Below, one piece after another: positions 9,539 to 16,685 of a stretch of 64,000 nucleotides of DNA. The DNA comes from Roseovarius marisflavi (GTDB lineage: Bacteria; Pseudomonadota; Alphaproteobacteria; Rhodobacterales; Rhodobacteraceae). The DNA lies in contig NZ_FRBN01000002.1 of NCBI RefSeq assembly GCF_900142625.1, positions 62,001 through 126,000 on the forward strand, in the 5' to 3' direction. Made by a program: the position numbers and the translations under genes. Numbering within the stretch: position 1 is the first letter of the stretch; each line of letters opens with the position of its first letter. The notes beneath the pieces are model-generated. The model saw only the letters and a program-made list of their open reading frames with translations, ran no database searches and had not been told where the DNA came from.

Positions 9539-10057
9539 CTATCCGGCCCCCATCGCAACAACCAGAAGCCCTGATCTCGGCTCGAGCAGCATCAAGGCAC
9601 CACTCTCCTTTTCATAGGCAAGGGTTGCGCCGGTGGTGACGATCGCATGACGAAACGCGCTTTCGGTGATCTCGCCCATGCAGGCGCGCGCCTCAAGGCC
9701 TGCGCGGCGCATTTGCATTCCGACGGCGCGGTCGAAATTTGCAAGCGCGACCATTGACTGATCCGGCGATTGCCCCGCGCGCGCCATCGCCACGACCCCG
9801 CGCGCAGCAAGCACGCGCCCCATCTCGCCAACGTTATCGGTCAGCGGCATGGCGGCCTTCACCCTGCCGCTCTTGACCTGGTACACCCCTGCCGCGCAGT
9901 CTCGCTCGGCCTTGAACTCAACCGTTTCGCCAAGGCTGAACCATTGTTCAAGCCGATCTCTCTGGGCCGCCTCTTCATCACGCGCGCAGGCCGAAACCAG
10001 CGCCATAAGCACCAGCATAGACATCGCATTACGCATATGAGCGGCGACCCCGATCAT
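9539..10057 (-). CDS. small lipoprotein downstream of pccA
   Basis: The N-terminus contains MRNAMSMLVLMALVSACARDEE, a lipoprotein signal with lipobox LVSAC, so the mature protein is probably anchored by its Cys; Asp is not at +2, consistent with outer-membrane sorting in the E. coli scheme. The remainder (about 145 residues) has no domain I recognise; it contains FDRAVGMQMRRAGLEARACMGE. The ATG at 10057 lies 3 bases after the pccA stop, while the ATG at 10036 gives a cleaner signal peptide; either is possible. Tight linkage suggests it is cotranslated with pccA. Confidence 0.7.
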   Translation of the reverse strand: MIGVAAHMRNAMSMLVLMALVSACARDEEAAQRDRLEQWFSLGETVEFKAERDCAAGVYQVKSGRVKAAMPLTDNVGEMGRVLAARGVVAMARAGQSPDQSMVALANFDRAVGMQMRRAGLEARACMGEITESAFRHAIVTTGATLAYEKESGALMLLEPRSGLLVVAMGAG

Positions 10058-10060
10058 GAT

Positions 10061-12061
10061 TTATTCGAACTCCATGATCACATCGTCAACCGCAAGGCTG
10101 TCACCGGGGGTCGCGTTAAGCTTCGTCACAGTAACCTTTTTCTCGGCCCGCAGGATATTTTCCATCTTCATCGCCTCCACGGTGCAAAGCGCCTGACCTT
10201 CCTGCACCTCGTCACCGACGGCGACGTTGACCTTGACGATCAGACCCGGCATCGGACAGAGCAGCAGTTTCGATGTATCAGGCGGCAGTTTCTCAGGCAT
10301 TAACGCGGCCAGTTCGGCCTGGCGCGGGGTGCGCACATGCACCTTGAGGTCGGCACCGCGCGAGCGGATCCGGAAACCGCCCGAAATCTTGCCAACCTTC
10401 AACACCAGCGGCTTGTCATCAACAATCAGCGTCGCAAGCTGATCGCCCGGCGTCCAGTCGCTTGTCACCCGGAGGCTGTCACCATCCTCAAACTTGACGT
10501 TAGCGCCGGATTTGTCGGCATCAATCGTCACCGCAAAGCTGTCGCCCTGAAGCGACACAACCCAATCGTCGCCGACGTGGCGTTCATGGTTGTCCATGCG
10601 GCCCGACACGCGGGTGCGTCGGATTTCGGCGACACGGTGCATCGCCGCACAGCTTGCCGCAATTGCGCGCAACGCATCAACTCCAAGGGTAACCCCTTCA
10701 AATCCATCGGGATATTCTTCTTCGATAAAGGCGGTGGTCATCTCGCCAGCCACAAACTTGGGGTGATCCATCACCGCGCTCAGGAACGGCAGGTTATGCC
10801 CGACGCCTTCCATCTCGAAGGCATCAAGCGCATTGCGCATGCCCTCGATCGCCTCGGAGCGGGTGTGGCCCCATGTGCACAGCTTGGCAATCATCGGATC
10901 GTAATACATGCTGATTTCGCCGCCCTCAAAGACGCCGGTATCATTGCGCACCACGGCCCCCTCGATCGCAAGCTCCTGCGGCGGACGATAGCGGGTCAGA
11001 CGGCCAATCGAGGGCAGGAAGCCACGATAGGGGTCTTCCGCATAAAGCCGGCTTTCCATCGCCCAACCGGTCAACTTGACGTCGCTCTGTGCCATCGCAA
11101 GCTTTTCGCCGTAAGCGACGCGGATCATCTGCTCCACAAGATCGACCCCGGTGATCAGCTCGGTCACCGGATGCTCGACCTGAAGGCGGGTGTTCATTTC
11201 GAGGAAATAGAAGTTGCGCGCGCCATCGACGATGAATTCCACCGTCCCGGCCGAGGCATAGCCCACCGCCTGGGCAAGCGCGACCGACTGATCGCCCATC
11301 GCCTTGCGGGTGGCTTCGTCAAGGAACGGGCTTGGTGCCTCTTCAATGACCTTCTGTTGCCGCCGCTGGATCGAGCATTCGCGCTCTCCCAGATAGATGC
11401 CGTTGCCATGGCTGTCACAGAGCACCTGAATTTCGATATGGCGCGGTTGGGTGATGAATTTCTCGATGAAAATCCGGTCATCGCCAAAGCTGCTGGCGGC
11501 CTCGTTCTTGGAACTTTGAAAGCCTTCACGCGCCTCGTCGTCATTCCAGGCGATCCGCATGCCCTTGCCGCCGCCGCCGGCACTGGCCTTGATCATCACC
11601 GGATAGCCGACCTCGTTGGAGATCTTGACCGCATCCTCGGCATCCTCGATCAGGCCCATATAGCCCGGAACCGTGCTGACGCTGGCCTCTTGGGCGATCT
11701 TCTTGCTGGTGATCTTGTCACCCATCGCCTTGATCGCATTAACCGGCGGCCCGATAAAGGCAACACCCTCGGCCTCGAGCGCCTCGGCGAACTTGGGGTT
11801 TTCCGACAGAAAGCCATAGCCCGGATGCACCGCCTCTGCGCCGGTCCGGCGGATGGCATCCATCACCTTGTCGATCACGATATAGGATTCACTGGCCGGT
11901 GCGGGACCGATATGAACCGCCTCATCGGCCATCCGCACATGCAACGCATTACGGTCGGCTTCCGAATAGATCGCCACCGTCTTGATACCCATGGCGCGCG
12001 CGGTTTTGATCACCCGACAGGCGATCTCGCCACGGTTTGCGATCAGGATCTTCTTGAACAT
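10061..12061 (-). CDS. pccA: propionyl-CoA carboxylase alpha subunit
   Basis: Biotin carboxylase/biotin carrier subunit that carboxylates biotin with ATP and bicarbonate for PccB. 666 residues: biotin carboxylase N-domain (KILIANRGEIACRV), ATP-grasp with KASAGGGGKGMR near residue 165, HIEIQVLCDSHGN, EMNTRLQVEHPVTE, then the linker/BT domain and the C-terminal biotinyl domain with CTVEAMKMEN, whose Lys carries biotin. The ATG at 12061 (MFKKILIANRG) has a GGGACC/AAGAAGGG upstream and gives the family N-terminus; the longer frame is spurious. Promoter presumably lies in the 55 bases behind the strong terminator at 12117. Confidence 0.97.
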   Translation of the reverse strand: MFKKILIANRGEIACRVIKTARAMGIKTVAIYSEADRNALHVRMADEAVHIGPAPASESYIVIDKVMDAIRRTGAEAVHPGYGFLSENPKFAEALEAEGVAFIGPPVNAIKAMGDKITSKKIAQEASVSTVPGYMGLIEDAEDAVKISNEVGYPVMIKASAGGGGKGMRIAWNDDEAREGFQSSKNEAASSFGDDRIFIEKFITQPRHIEIQVLCDSHGNGIYLGERECSIQRRQQKVIEEAPSPFLDEATRKAMGDQSVALAQAVGYASAGTVEFIVDGARNFYFLEMNTRLQVEHPVTELITGVDLVEQMIRVAYGEKLAMAQSDVKLTGWAMESRLYAEDPYRGFLPSIGRLTRYRPPQELAIEGAVVRNDTGVFEGGEISMYYDPMIAKLCTWGHTRSEAIEGMRNALDAFEMEGVGHNLPFLSAVMDHPKFVAGEMTTAFIEEEYPDGFEGVTLGVDALRAIAASCAAMHRVAEIRRTRVSGRMDNHERHVGDDWVVSLQGDSFAVTIDADKSGANVKFEDGDSLRVTSDWTPGDQLATLIVDDKPLVLKVGKISGGFRIRSRGADLKVHVRTPRQAELAALMPEKLPPDTSKLLLCPMPGLIVKVNVAVGDEVQEGQALCTVEAMKMENILRAEKKVTVTKLNATPGDSLAVDDVIMEFE

Positions 12062-12116
12062 CTTGGGTCCCTTCTTTCCGGTTCTTGGCCGCACGTCTGC
12101 GCGCACGGATCCTGCA

Positions 12117-12152
12117 TAAAAAAGACCACCGACGCGCTATGCGCCGATGGTC
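12117..12152 (-). terminator. Rho-independent terminator of glycine-zipper lipoprotein gene
   Basis: On the minus strand GACCATCGGCGC pairs with GCGTCGGTGGTC (12 bp, two G-U pairs) around ATAGC and is followed by TTTTTTA. It stands 57 bases after the lipoprotein stop and isolates pccA from upstream transcription. Confidence 0.85.
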
Positions 12153-12209
12153 CGGGTCTCAGCATCGCACGGCACGGGCAAAAGGCCCGGCGCGCGGCTT
12201 GAATTCTTT

Positions 12210-12428
12210 TTAGTTACAGCGGCTTGGGTAAGCCTGACAATAAACGACATTGCCCGCAGCACCGACAGCGGCCCCAGTGATGACGCTTCCGCCAACCACA
12301 GCGCCGGTGACCGCACCGGCACCGCCGCCCAAAAGCGCCTGTTCGGGCACGGTGTCACCACAGGCCGCAAGCGCCGTGAGGGCAAGGGCCGAGAACATCG
12401 GGATAACTTTGCGTTGAATTGTCTGCAT
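12210..12428 (-). CDS. glycine-zipper lipoprotein, 72 aa
   Basis: MQTIQRKVIPMFSALALTALAAC is a lipoprotein signal (lipobox LAAC). The mature part has GGGAGAVTGAVVGGSVITGAAVG, a glycine-zipper hairpin (G-x3-G spacing) like small outer-membrane 17-kDa/OsmB-type lipoproteins, then VVYCQAYPSRCN with two Cys. Such proteins usually sit in the envelope and respond to osmotic or cell-wall stress in other bacteria; here that is only inferred. It has its own strong terminator. A small inverted repeat GACTGG/CCAGTC lies just upstream of the start region. Confidence 0.75.
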   Translation of the reverse strand: MQTIQRKVIPMFSALALTALAACGDTVPEQALLGGGAGAVTGAVVGGSVITGAAVGAAGNVVYCQAYPSRCN

Positions 12429-12563
12429 GTTGGTTCGTCTCCTGAAATACGCGACTGGATATCACGCCCAGTCAACGCCATATCATAAGTGCCGTCAAAG
12501 CGATCATCTATTGCGAAGCGCTGATCGGCAAGCCACCGCCGAGACGCGCAGCCGCCCATCCTC

Positions 12564-12608
12564 AAAGAAAAAACGGGCGGCCTGTGCCAGCCAGCACAGC
12601 ACCGCCCG
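12564..12608 (-). terminator. Rho-independent terminator
   Basis: On the minus strand CGGGCGG pairs with CCGCCCG, an internal 2-base loop follows, then TGTGC with GCACA, and the hairpin ends in TTTTTTCTTT. This is a strong intrinsic terminator with no complete gene immediately upstream other than the hairpin at 12711-12754. Confidence 0.8.
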
Positions 12609-12710
12609 TGAAGGGAAGGGTAACGGATCAGACGTTTGGTCAACGCCCCTTGGGGAAGGGCTTCCATCACCTGTGTTACATTGCCGATATCATGCGCTCT
12701 GGCCAAGCTG

Positions 12711-12754
12711 AAAACGCGAGATACAACCGCATCGGCTGTATCTCGCGCGTTTTT
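12711..12754. terminator. bidirectional terminator
   Basis: CGCGAGATACAACC (12715-12728) pairs with GGCTGTATCTCGCG (12734-12747); the single A-C mismatch becomes a G-U pair on the minus strand. TTTT follows on the minus strand and GTTTTT on the plus strand. It lies 35 bases after the 119-aa gene. Confidence 0.85.
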
Positions 12755-12789
12755 ACAACCCATGGGCAATTTCACGCCGACCAGCGCCA

Positions 12790-13149
12790 TCACTCATCCC
12801 CCCGGTCGCTGAACGCTTCGGGAAAAGAGGACCGCGCCACAGCCACATCAATCACCAGTAAAGCGTCATAGCTTTCAGGGTCAAAGCTCTCTTCAAAGGC
12901 TTTCACCTCGCGCCCAAACAACCAGGCCAGACGCCCGGCATCCAGATTGCCACGCTCAAACGGCTGATCGCCAAAATGCTCCCAGAGCGCACGCAGAAAG
13001 CCAGCATCGGCGCGCCGGTCTGCGGGCTTGCGGTCGCGAAACCTCTCGCGCTCGGTCAGCGGTGTGGCGCCCTTGGGGTTGGCGCGGCGAATAACAAATT
13101 GAAAATCCGTGCCCGGAAGACGTCCGGGAAAACCGCGGTGCTTGATCAT
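12790..13149 (-). CDS. unrecognised cytoplasmic protein, 119 aa
   Basis: Begins MIKHRGFPGRLPGTDFQFVIRRANPKG and ends SSFPEAFSDRGDE. It is highly charged with no signal peptide or membrane segment; Arg-rich in the middle (LTERERFRDRKPADRRADAG), acidic toward the end. I do not recognise a family. The ATG at 13149 is preferred over an upstream in-frame ATG at 13188, which would read through the 13-bp hairpin. It is terminated by the hairpin at 12711. Confidence 0.6.
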   Translation of the reverse strand: MIKHRGFPGRLPGTDFQFVIRRANPKGATPLTERERFRDRKPADRRADAGFLRALWEHFGDQPFERGNLDAGRLAWLFGREVKAFEESFDPESYDALLVIDVAVARSSFPEAFSDRGDE

Positions 13150-13182
13150 GACAGGGCCCCAAATGCGGCAAAGGGGGCCGTG

Positions 13183-13212
13183 GTCCATCCCGCAGCCGCC
13201 TGCGGGATGGAC
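13183..13212 (-). terminator. 13-bp perfect hairpin after repeat lipoprotein gene
   Basis: GTCCATCCCGCAG and CTGCGGGATGGAC pair without mismatch around CCGC (G-C-rich tetraloop). It is 24 bases beyond the stop of the lipoprotein gene on the minus strand. No T-run follows directly, so efficiency as an intrinsic terminator is uncertain. Confidence 0.6.
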
Positions 13213-13236
13213 GAGTGCCTATTGAATGGGTGCGGC

Positions 13237-13638
13237 CTATACGCCGCCGCCAGACCCCGCGCCGGCGCCCGGTCCAGGACCGGCACCCGAGCCCGGCCCA
13301 GCCCCCGGTCCAGGCCCTGTACCTGGGTCCGTACCCGGATCTGTACCCGGGTCCGTACCCGGATCTGTACCCGGATCTGTACCGCCTGTGCTCCCCGCTG
13401 CGGCGCCATTGGCGCCACCACCGTTAACGATGTCAACGCCGGAAGCAGCGGCTGCCGCTGCGGATTCTGGCGAGACACAGAGATCGCCAGACAAGACCAT
13501 GTTCTCAGGACAAATGGCTTCGCCATATTTTGTGAAACCTGGCTGAACACCGATAGGCGACGGCGGTTCCTGCTGGCCACAGGCCACGAGTCCGCTAATT
13601 GCGGCGAAACAGAATGCAGTTTTTGCTTTATAAAACAT
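13237..13638 (-). CDS. lipoprotein with Gly-Thr-Asp-Pro repeat tail
   Basis: The 133-residue product starts MFYKAKTAFCFAAISGLVACGQQ: a lipoprotein signal with lipobox LVAC. A small domain follows (QPGFTKYGEAICPENMVLSGDLCVSP, given by its key parts FTKYGEAIC and SGDLC, two Cys that could bond), then an Ala/Gly stretch and a low-complexity tail made of DPGT units followed by PGPGAGPGSG repeats. Such tails usually act as flexible spacers at the cell surface or periplasm. The tail is encoded by 12-base tandem repeats. Two other frames through the repeats are open but lack any signal or domain. Confidence 0.75.
   Translation of the reverse strand: MFYKAKTAFCFAAISGLVACGQQEPPSPIGVQPGFTKYGEAICPENMVLSGDLCVSPESAAAAAASGVDIVNGGGANGAAAGSTGGTDPGTDPGTDPGTDPGTDPGTGPGPGAGPGSGAGPGPGAGAGSGGGV
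13319..13378. repeat. five 12-base tandem units coding DPGT repeats
   Basis: Units alternate between GTACCCGGATCT and GTACCCGGGTCC types (first unit GTACCTGGGTCC), five in a row, in frame with the lipoprotein gene. Unit length is a multiple of three, so copy-number change would alter tail length without frameshift. Confidence 0.9.
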
Positions 13639-13812
13639 TTATCTTCCTCTTGAGGCTTTGTTCGGTGCCCGTGTTTGAAATCACCGACAGATTGAGTATC
13701 CGAATCCAGAAGAAGCGTGTATTGACCTAGGTCAATTATGTTTATCCTCTTGGCACATTGTGCCGAAAGCGAGACAGGCGATGTCGCCTGTCCCGGTGCA
13801 ACCTTGAAAAGG

Positions 13813-13956
13813 TTACTTGTATTTACCGGTGATGACCGGCTCGACCGAAATCGGCTCGGGCTCGACAACGACGAATTCTTCCTGTGCGGGCTGTGCACAA
13901 GCCCCGACAAAGGCCACAAGGCCAATTGCGAGGACGCTCTTGATACTGTTCGACAT
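13813..13956 (-). CDS. 47-aa lipoprotein
   Basis: Small gene reading MSNSIKSVLAIGLVAFVGAC then AQPAQEEFVVVEPEPISVEP and ending VITGKYK. The first 20 residues are a lipoprotein signal peptide with lipobox VGAC; the mature 28 residues are acidic and Pro-rich with a V-E-P repeat and end in a basic tail. CAGGAGACATAC upstream is a strong Shine-Dalgarno sequence at proper spacing. Its short VEP spacer ending in GKYK suggests an envelope-anchored tether. No function known to me. It is upstream of the repeat lipoprotein on the same strand with about 170 bases between. Confidence 0.8.
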   Translation of the reverse strand: MSNSIKSVLAIGLVAFVGACAQPAQEEFVVVEPEPISVEPVITGKYK

Positions 13957-14179
13957 GTATGTCTCCTGTCTCTCTTGTCTACGCAAACGGAGGACATTGG
14001 GAAATATGCCCCTGTCCGTCCGAATGGCGAGGTTAAGGTTACCTTGGTGTAACCAGCGCCCACCATACCCGAATTCCGGAAAAATGAATACGCGCCATTG
14101 GCGAACACCCGCTCATGTGACGTCAAAGCCTCATTCCGGTGTTCACCTGAACTATGTCTCTCAACATCTTGTGTTTGCA

Positions 14180-14572
14180 TTAAAACATCTCCCAGATGCA
14201 GACCCCGTCTTGCACGCTATAGGCTTCGAAAACCTGTGTTACCTCGGGGTCAAACACCCCGAATTCCGACGGCCTGTCGGCCAGTGATATAACGATCCGG
14301 CTCGGCATTGGCCCGATCCCCGGAAGGCGCGTCACGGCGTAGGTCTGACAGAGGTAATCCATATCCGCCACGACCGCCTCAAGTGCCGCCTCGCCGCCCG
14401 TAAACCCTTCTGCGACAAAGCGAAACCGATAAGCAAGCCCCCCGCCCGGTCGATCCGTCAGCACCTCCAAAAGCCGCGCCTCAAGCCCCGATGGCAGCAG
14501 CAGCGCCTCCTCCTGCGCCGCCGCTGCCTGTTGCGCAAGGCAAAGCGTCAAAACCAGCCCCGCGATCCTCAT
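14180..14572 (-). CDS. exported protein, 130 aa (DUF6497-like)
   Basis: Starts MRIAGLVLTLCLAQQAAAAQEE, a Sec signal peptide. The mature domain contains LPSGLEARLLEVLTDRP, FRFVAEG and a C-terminal segment with DYLCQTYAVTRLPG, ISLADRP and DGVCIWEMF, with two Cys that may pair in the periplasm. The pattern matches my recollection of a Rhodobacteraceae family (DUF6497), uncertain. Its ATG overlaps the stop of the preceding gene as ATGA, so translation is coupled. The two sit directly after pccB, a frequent arrangement in this family of bacteria. Confidence 0.7.
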   Translation of the reverse strand: MRIAGLVLTLCLAQQAAAAQEEALLLPSGLEARLLEVLTDRPGGGLAYRFRFVAEGFTGGEAALEAVVADMDYLCQTYAVTRLPGIGPMPSRIVISLADRPSEFGVFDPEVTQVFEAYSVQDGVCIWEMF

Positions 14573-14904
14573 CTCGCCCTCCGCATCCAACGCGCACGAT
14601 TGGCCGGACTTTCAAGCACCGCGGCGATCCTTGCCTCGGCATCGACCCGGTCAAACCGGCCCTGAACCTCGCCACCCGCGACCACCTCAAGGCCACCGCC
14701 AGAGCGCGTCACCCGCACCGCCGGTACAAATCCGCGCAGGGCCTGCAAGGCGCGCCACACATCTTGGCGCACAAGATGCGCAAGATAGCGCCGTCCGCCC
14801 CGTGGAAGCTGCGTCGCAACCGCCAGATCAAACCGAACAGGCCACCGCCGCGCCACGATCAGCGCGCCGCCCTCTTCGACCTCATACCAGCGATCCCGGC
14901 CCAT
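14569..14904 (-). CDS. unrecognised Arg-rich protein, 111 aa
   Basis: From MGRDRWYEVEEGGALIVARR to RANRARWMRRAR. Basic, no signal peptide, with HLVRQDVWRALQALRGFVPAV in the centre. I know no function. It lies 78 bases after pccB on the same strand and overlaps the next gene by four bases (ATGA), so it is probably the second gene of a pccB transcript. The start at 14904 is chosen because the longer frame to 14970 would read through the GGGGG hairpin between pccB and this gene; a purine-rich AGGGGAAGTGGA lies upstream. Confidence 0.65.
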   Translation of the reverse strand: MGRDRWYEVEEGGALIVARRWPVRFDLAVATQLPRGGRRYLAHLVRQDVWRALQALRGFVPAVRVTRSGGGLEVVAGGEVQGRFDRVDAEARIAAVLESPANRARWMRRAR

Positions 14905-14922
14905 GCCCTGTCCACTTCCCCT

Positions 14923-14970
14923 GCTTCTTCTTGCCCTAAATATCCCGGGGGTTTGGGGGTTGGCCCCCAA
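14923..14970 (-). terminator. hairpin with conserved flank between pccB and next gene
   Basis: TTGGGGG and CCCCCAA (14953-14970) form a perfect 7-bp stem with a 4-base loop. The plus-strand flank CTTCTTCTTGCCCTAAATAT followed by CCCGGGGG looks like the dispersed element I recall from Rhodobacteraceae intergenic regions; a related copy without the hairpin (TTTCATCTTTCCAAAAATAC) is at 29214-29233. It would attenuate readthrough from pccB. Confidence 0.55.
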
Positions 14971-14982
14971 TCCTCCCTCGCC

Positions 14983-16515
14983 TTACAGCGGAATATTATC
15001 GTGCTTTTTCCAAGGGTTGGTCAGCTTCTTGTTGCGCAAGGACGCAAACGCCCGGCTCACCCGCATGCGCGTGCTGTGCGGCTGGATCACCTCGTCGATA
15101 AACCCGCGCTCGGCGGCGACGAAGGGATTGGCGAACCGATCCTCGTAATCCTTGGTATGGGCCGCGATCTTTTCGGCATCCTTGAGATCGCCGCGATGGA
15201 TGATCTCGGTCGCCCCCTTGGCGCCCATCACCGCGATCTCGGCGGTCGGCCAGGCATAGTTGAAATCACCGCGCAGATGCTTGGACGCCATCACATCATA
15301 GGCGCCGCCATAGGCCTTGCGGGTGATCACCGTCACCTTCGGCACCGTCGCCTCGCCATAAGCGAACAACAACTTCGCGCCATGTTTGATCACGCCGCCG
15401 AATTCCTGGCTCGTCCCCGGCAAAAAGCCCGGCACATCGACCAGCGTCAGGATCGGAATTTCGAACGCATCACAGAACCGCACAAAGCGCGCTGCCTTGC
15501 GCGAGCTGTCGATATCAAGACAGCCGGCCAGAACCATCGGCTGATTGGCGACGACGCCGACACTCTGGCCTTCAAGGCGGATAAAGCCGGTGATGATATT
15601 CTTGGCATAATCGGCCTGAATCTCAAAAAAATCGGCCTCATCAGCGATCTTGTGGATCAGTTCCTTCATGTCATAAGGCGTATGGGCATTGTCGGGGATC
15701 AGCGTATCAAGGCTTTCCTCGACGCGGCCCGGCTGATCAAAGAACGGGCGCACGGGCGGCTTTTCGCGGTTGTTGAGCGGCAGGAAATCCACCAGACGGC
15801 GCACTTCGGCCAGGGCCTCGACATCGTTCTCGAACGCACCATCGGCGACGCTTGATTTACGGGTATGGGTGCTGGCGCCGCCAAGCTCTTCGGCGGTGAC
15901 CACCTCGTTGGTGACGGTCTTGACCACATCAGGGCCGGTCACAAACATGTAAGAGCTGTCGCGCACCATGAAGATGAAATCGGTCATCGCGGGCGAATAA
16001 ACCGCGCCGCCGGCACAGGGGCCCATGATCAGGCTGATCTGCGGCACCACACCGCTGGCCATGATATTGCGCTGGAACACCTCGGCATAGCCGGCAAGGC
16101 TTGCCACGCCTTCTTGAATACGCGCACCACCGGAATCGTTGATCCCGATCACCGGCGCACCGTTCTGCATCGCCATATCCATGATCTTGCAGATCTTCTC
16201 GGCATGGGTTTCGGACAACGAGCCGCCAAAAACGGTAAAGTCCTGGCTGAACACATAGACCATCCGGCCATTGATCGTGCCCCAGCCGGTGACAACACCG
16301 TCGCCGTAAGGCCGGTCCTGCTCCATGCCGAAGTCGGTACAGCGATGCGCCTTGAACATGTCAAACTCTTCAAAGCTGCCGTCGTCCAGCAACAGTTCGA
16401 TACGTTCGCGCGCCGTCAGCTTGCCCTTGGCATGCTGGGCGTCGATCCGGCGCTGTCCACCGCCCTGACGGGCTTCGGCGCGGCGGCCTTCCAATTCCTG
16501 AAGGATGTCTTTCAT
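14983..16515 (-). CDS. pccB: propionyl-CoA carboxylase beta subunit
   Basis: Carboxyltransferase subunit that moves CO2 from biotin on PccA to propionyl-CoA, giving methylmalonyl-CoA. 510 residues, normal for the family, with the two crotonase-like halves: [14 protein letters not shown] and [13 protein letters not shown] in the first, [16 protein letters not shown] and [20 protein letters not shown] in the second; the two oxyanion-forming Gly-Gly pairs are present. AAGGGGAGTGCC precedes the ATG. The upstream region contains TTTGCAAA palindromes, a likely site for the propionate regulator PccR. Two small genes follow on the same strand. Confidence 0.97.
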   Translation of the reverse strand: MKDILQELEGRRAEARQGGGQRRIDAQHAKGKLTARERIELLLDDGSFEEFDMFKAHRCTDFGMEQDRPYGDGVVTGWGTINGRMVYVFSQDFTVFGGSLSETHAEKICKIMDMAMQNGAPVIGINDSGGARIQEGVASLAGYAEVFQRNIMASGVVPQISLIMGPCAGGAVYSPAMTDFIFMVRDSSYMFVTGPDVVKTVTNEVVTAEELGGASTHTRKSSVADGAFENDVEALAEVRRLVDFLPLNNREKPPVRPFFDQPGRVEESLDTLIPDNAHTPYDMKELIHKIADEADFFEIQADYAKNIITGFIRLEGQSVGVVANQPMVLAGCLDIDSSRKAARFVRFCDAFEIPILTLVDVPGFLPGTSQEFGGVIKHGAKLLFAYGEATVPKVTVITRKAYGGAYDVMASKHLRGDFNYAWPTAEIAVMGAKGATEIIHRGDLKDAEKIAAHTKDYEDRFANPFVAAERGFIDEVIQPHSTRMRVSRAFASLRNKKLTNPWKKHDNIPL

Positions 16516-16580
16516 GGCACTCCCCTTGCGATATTACGGGCACCATAGGCATTTTATGCCCAAGGACAAAGCAGAATCCC

Positions 16581-16634
16581 GCAAATTTGCAAAGATGTGA
16601 AAATCTCAAATGGCAAATATGTAAATTTGCGAAT
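16581..16634 (-). promoter_or_regulatory. TTTGCAAA palindromes upstream of pccB, probable PccR/ScfR site
   Basis: GCAAATTTGC (16581-16590) is a perfect palindrome overlapping TTTGCAAA (16586-16593); further half-sites are GCAAAT (16613-16618) and AAATTTGCGAAT (16623-16634). From established work, ScfR-family regulators such as PccR of Rhodobacter bind paired TTTGCAAA boxes at pccB. Spacing here is not the exact four bases, and the regulator gene is not adjacent, so this is inference. Confidence 0.6.
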
Positions 16635-16685
16635 ATCGGGCGGGTAGCATGGACTTCCCCGCGCGCGCCTTTTACGCCGACACCC

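Larger units (their letters stand above)
12429..12789. other. 361-base intergenic region with two hairpins, no supported gene
   Basis: No open frame here has a start, Shine-Dalgarno site and recognisable protein. The region holds two terminator-type hairpins (12564-12608 and 12711-12754), both with U-tracts on the minus strand, about 100 bases apart. This spacing could hide a small RNA or simply tandem terminators of the 119-aa gene. Confidence 0.6.

Noticed and set aside
10337..12202. 621-codon plus-strand open frame
   Set aside because: Antisense to pccA, an unmistakable carboxylase; high GC keeps the opposite frame open. No start signal or protein family.
12137..12793. 218-codon minus-strand frame
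   Set aside because: Overlaps two terminators and the glycine-zipper lipoprotein gene in another frame.
13319..13378. Short tandem repeats considered as CRISPR
   Set aside because: Unit is 12 bases with no spacers and lies in frame inside a coding gene.
13226..13546. Pro-Gly-Ser-Val-rich plus-strand frame
   Set aside because: Complement of the DPGT repeats. The minus-strand frame has a lipobox and ribosome site, this one has neither.
13146..14180. 344-codon minus-strand open frame across several small genes
   Set aside because: Runs through two lipoprotein genes in another frame and through a 13-bp hairpin; the frames with lipoboxes are better supported.
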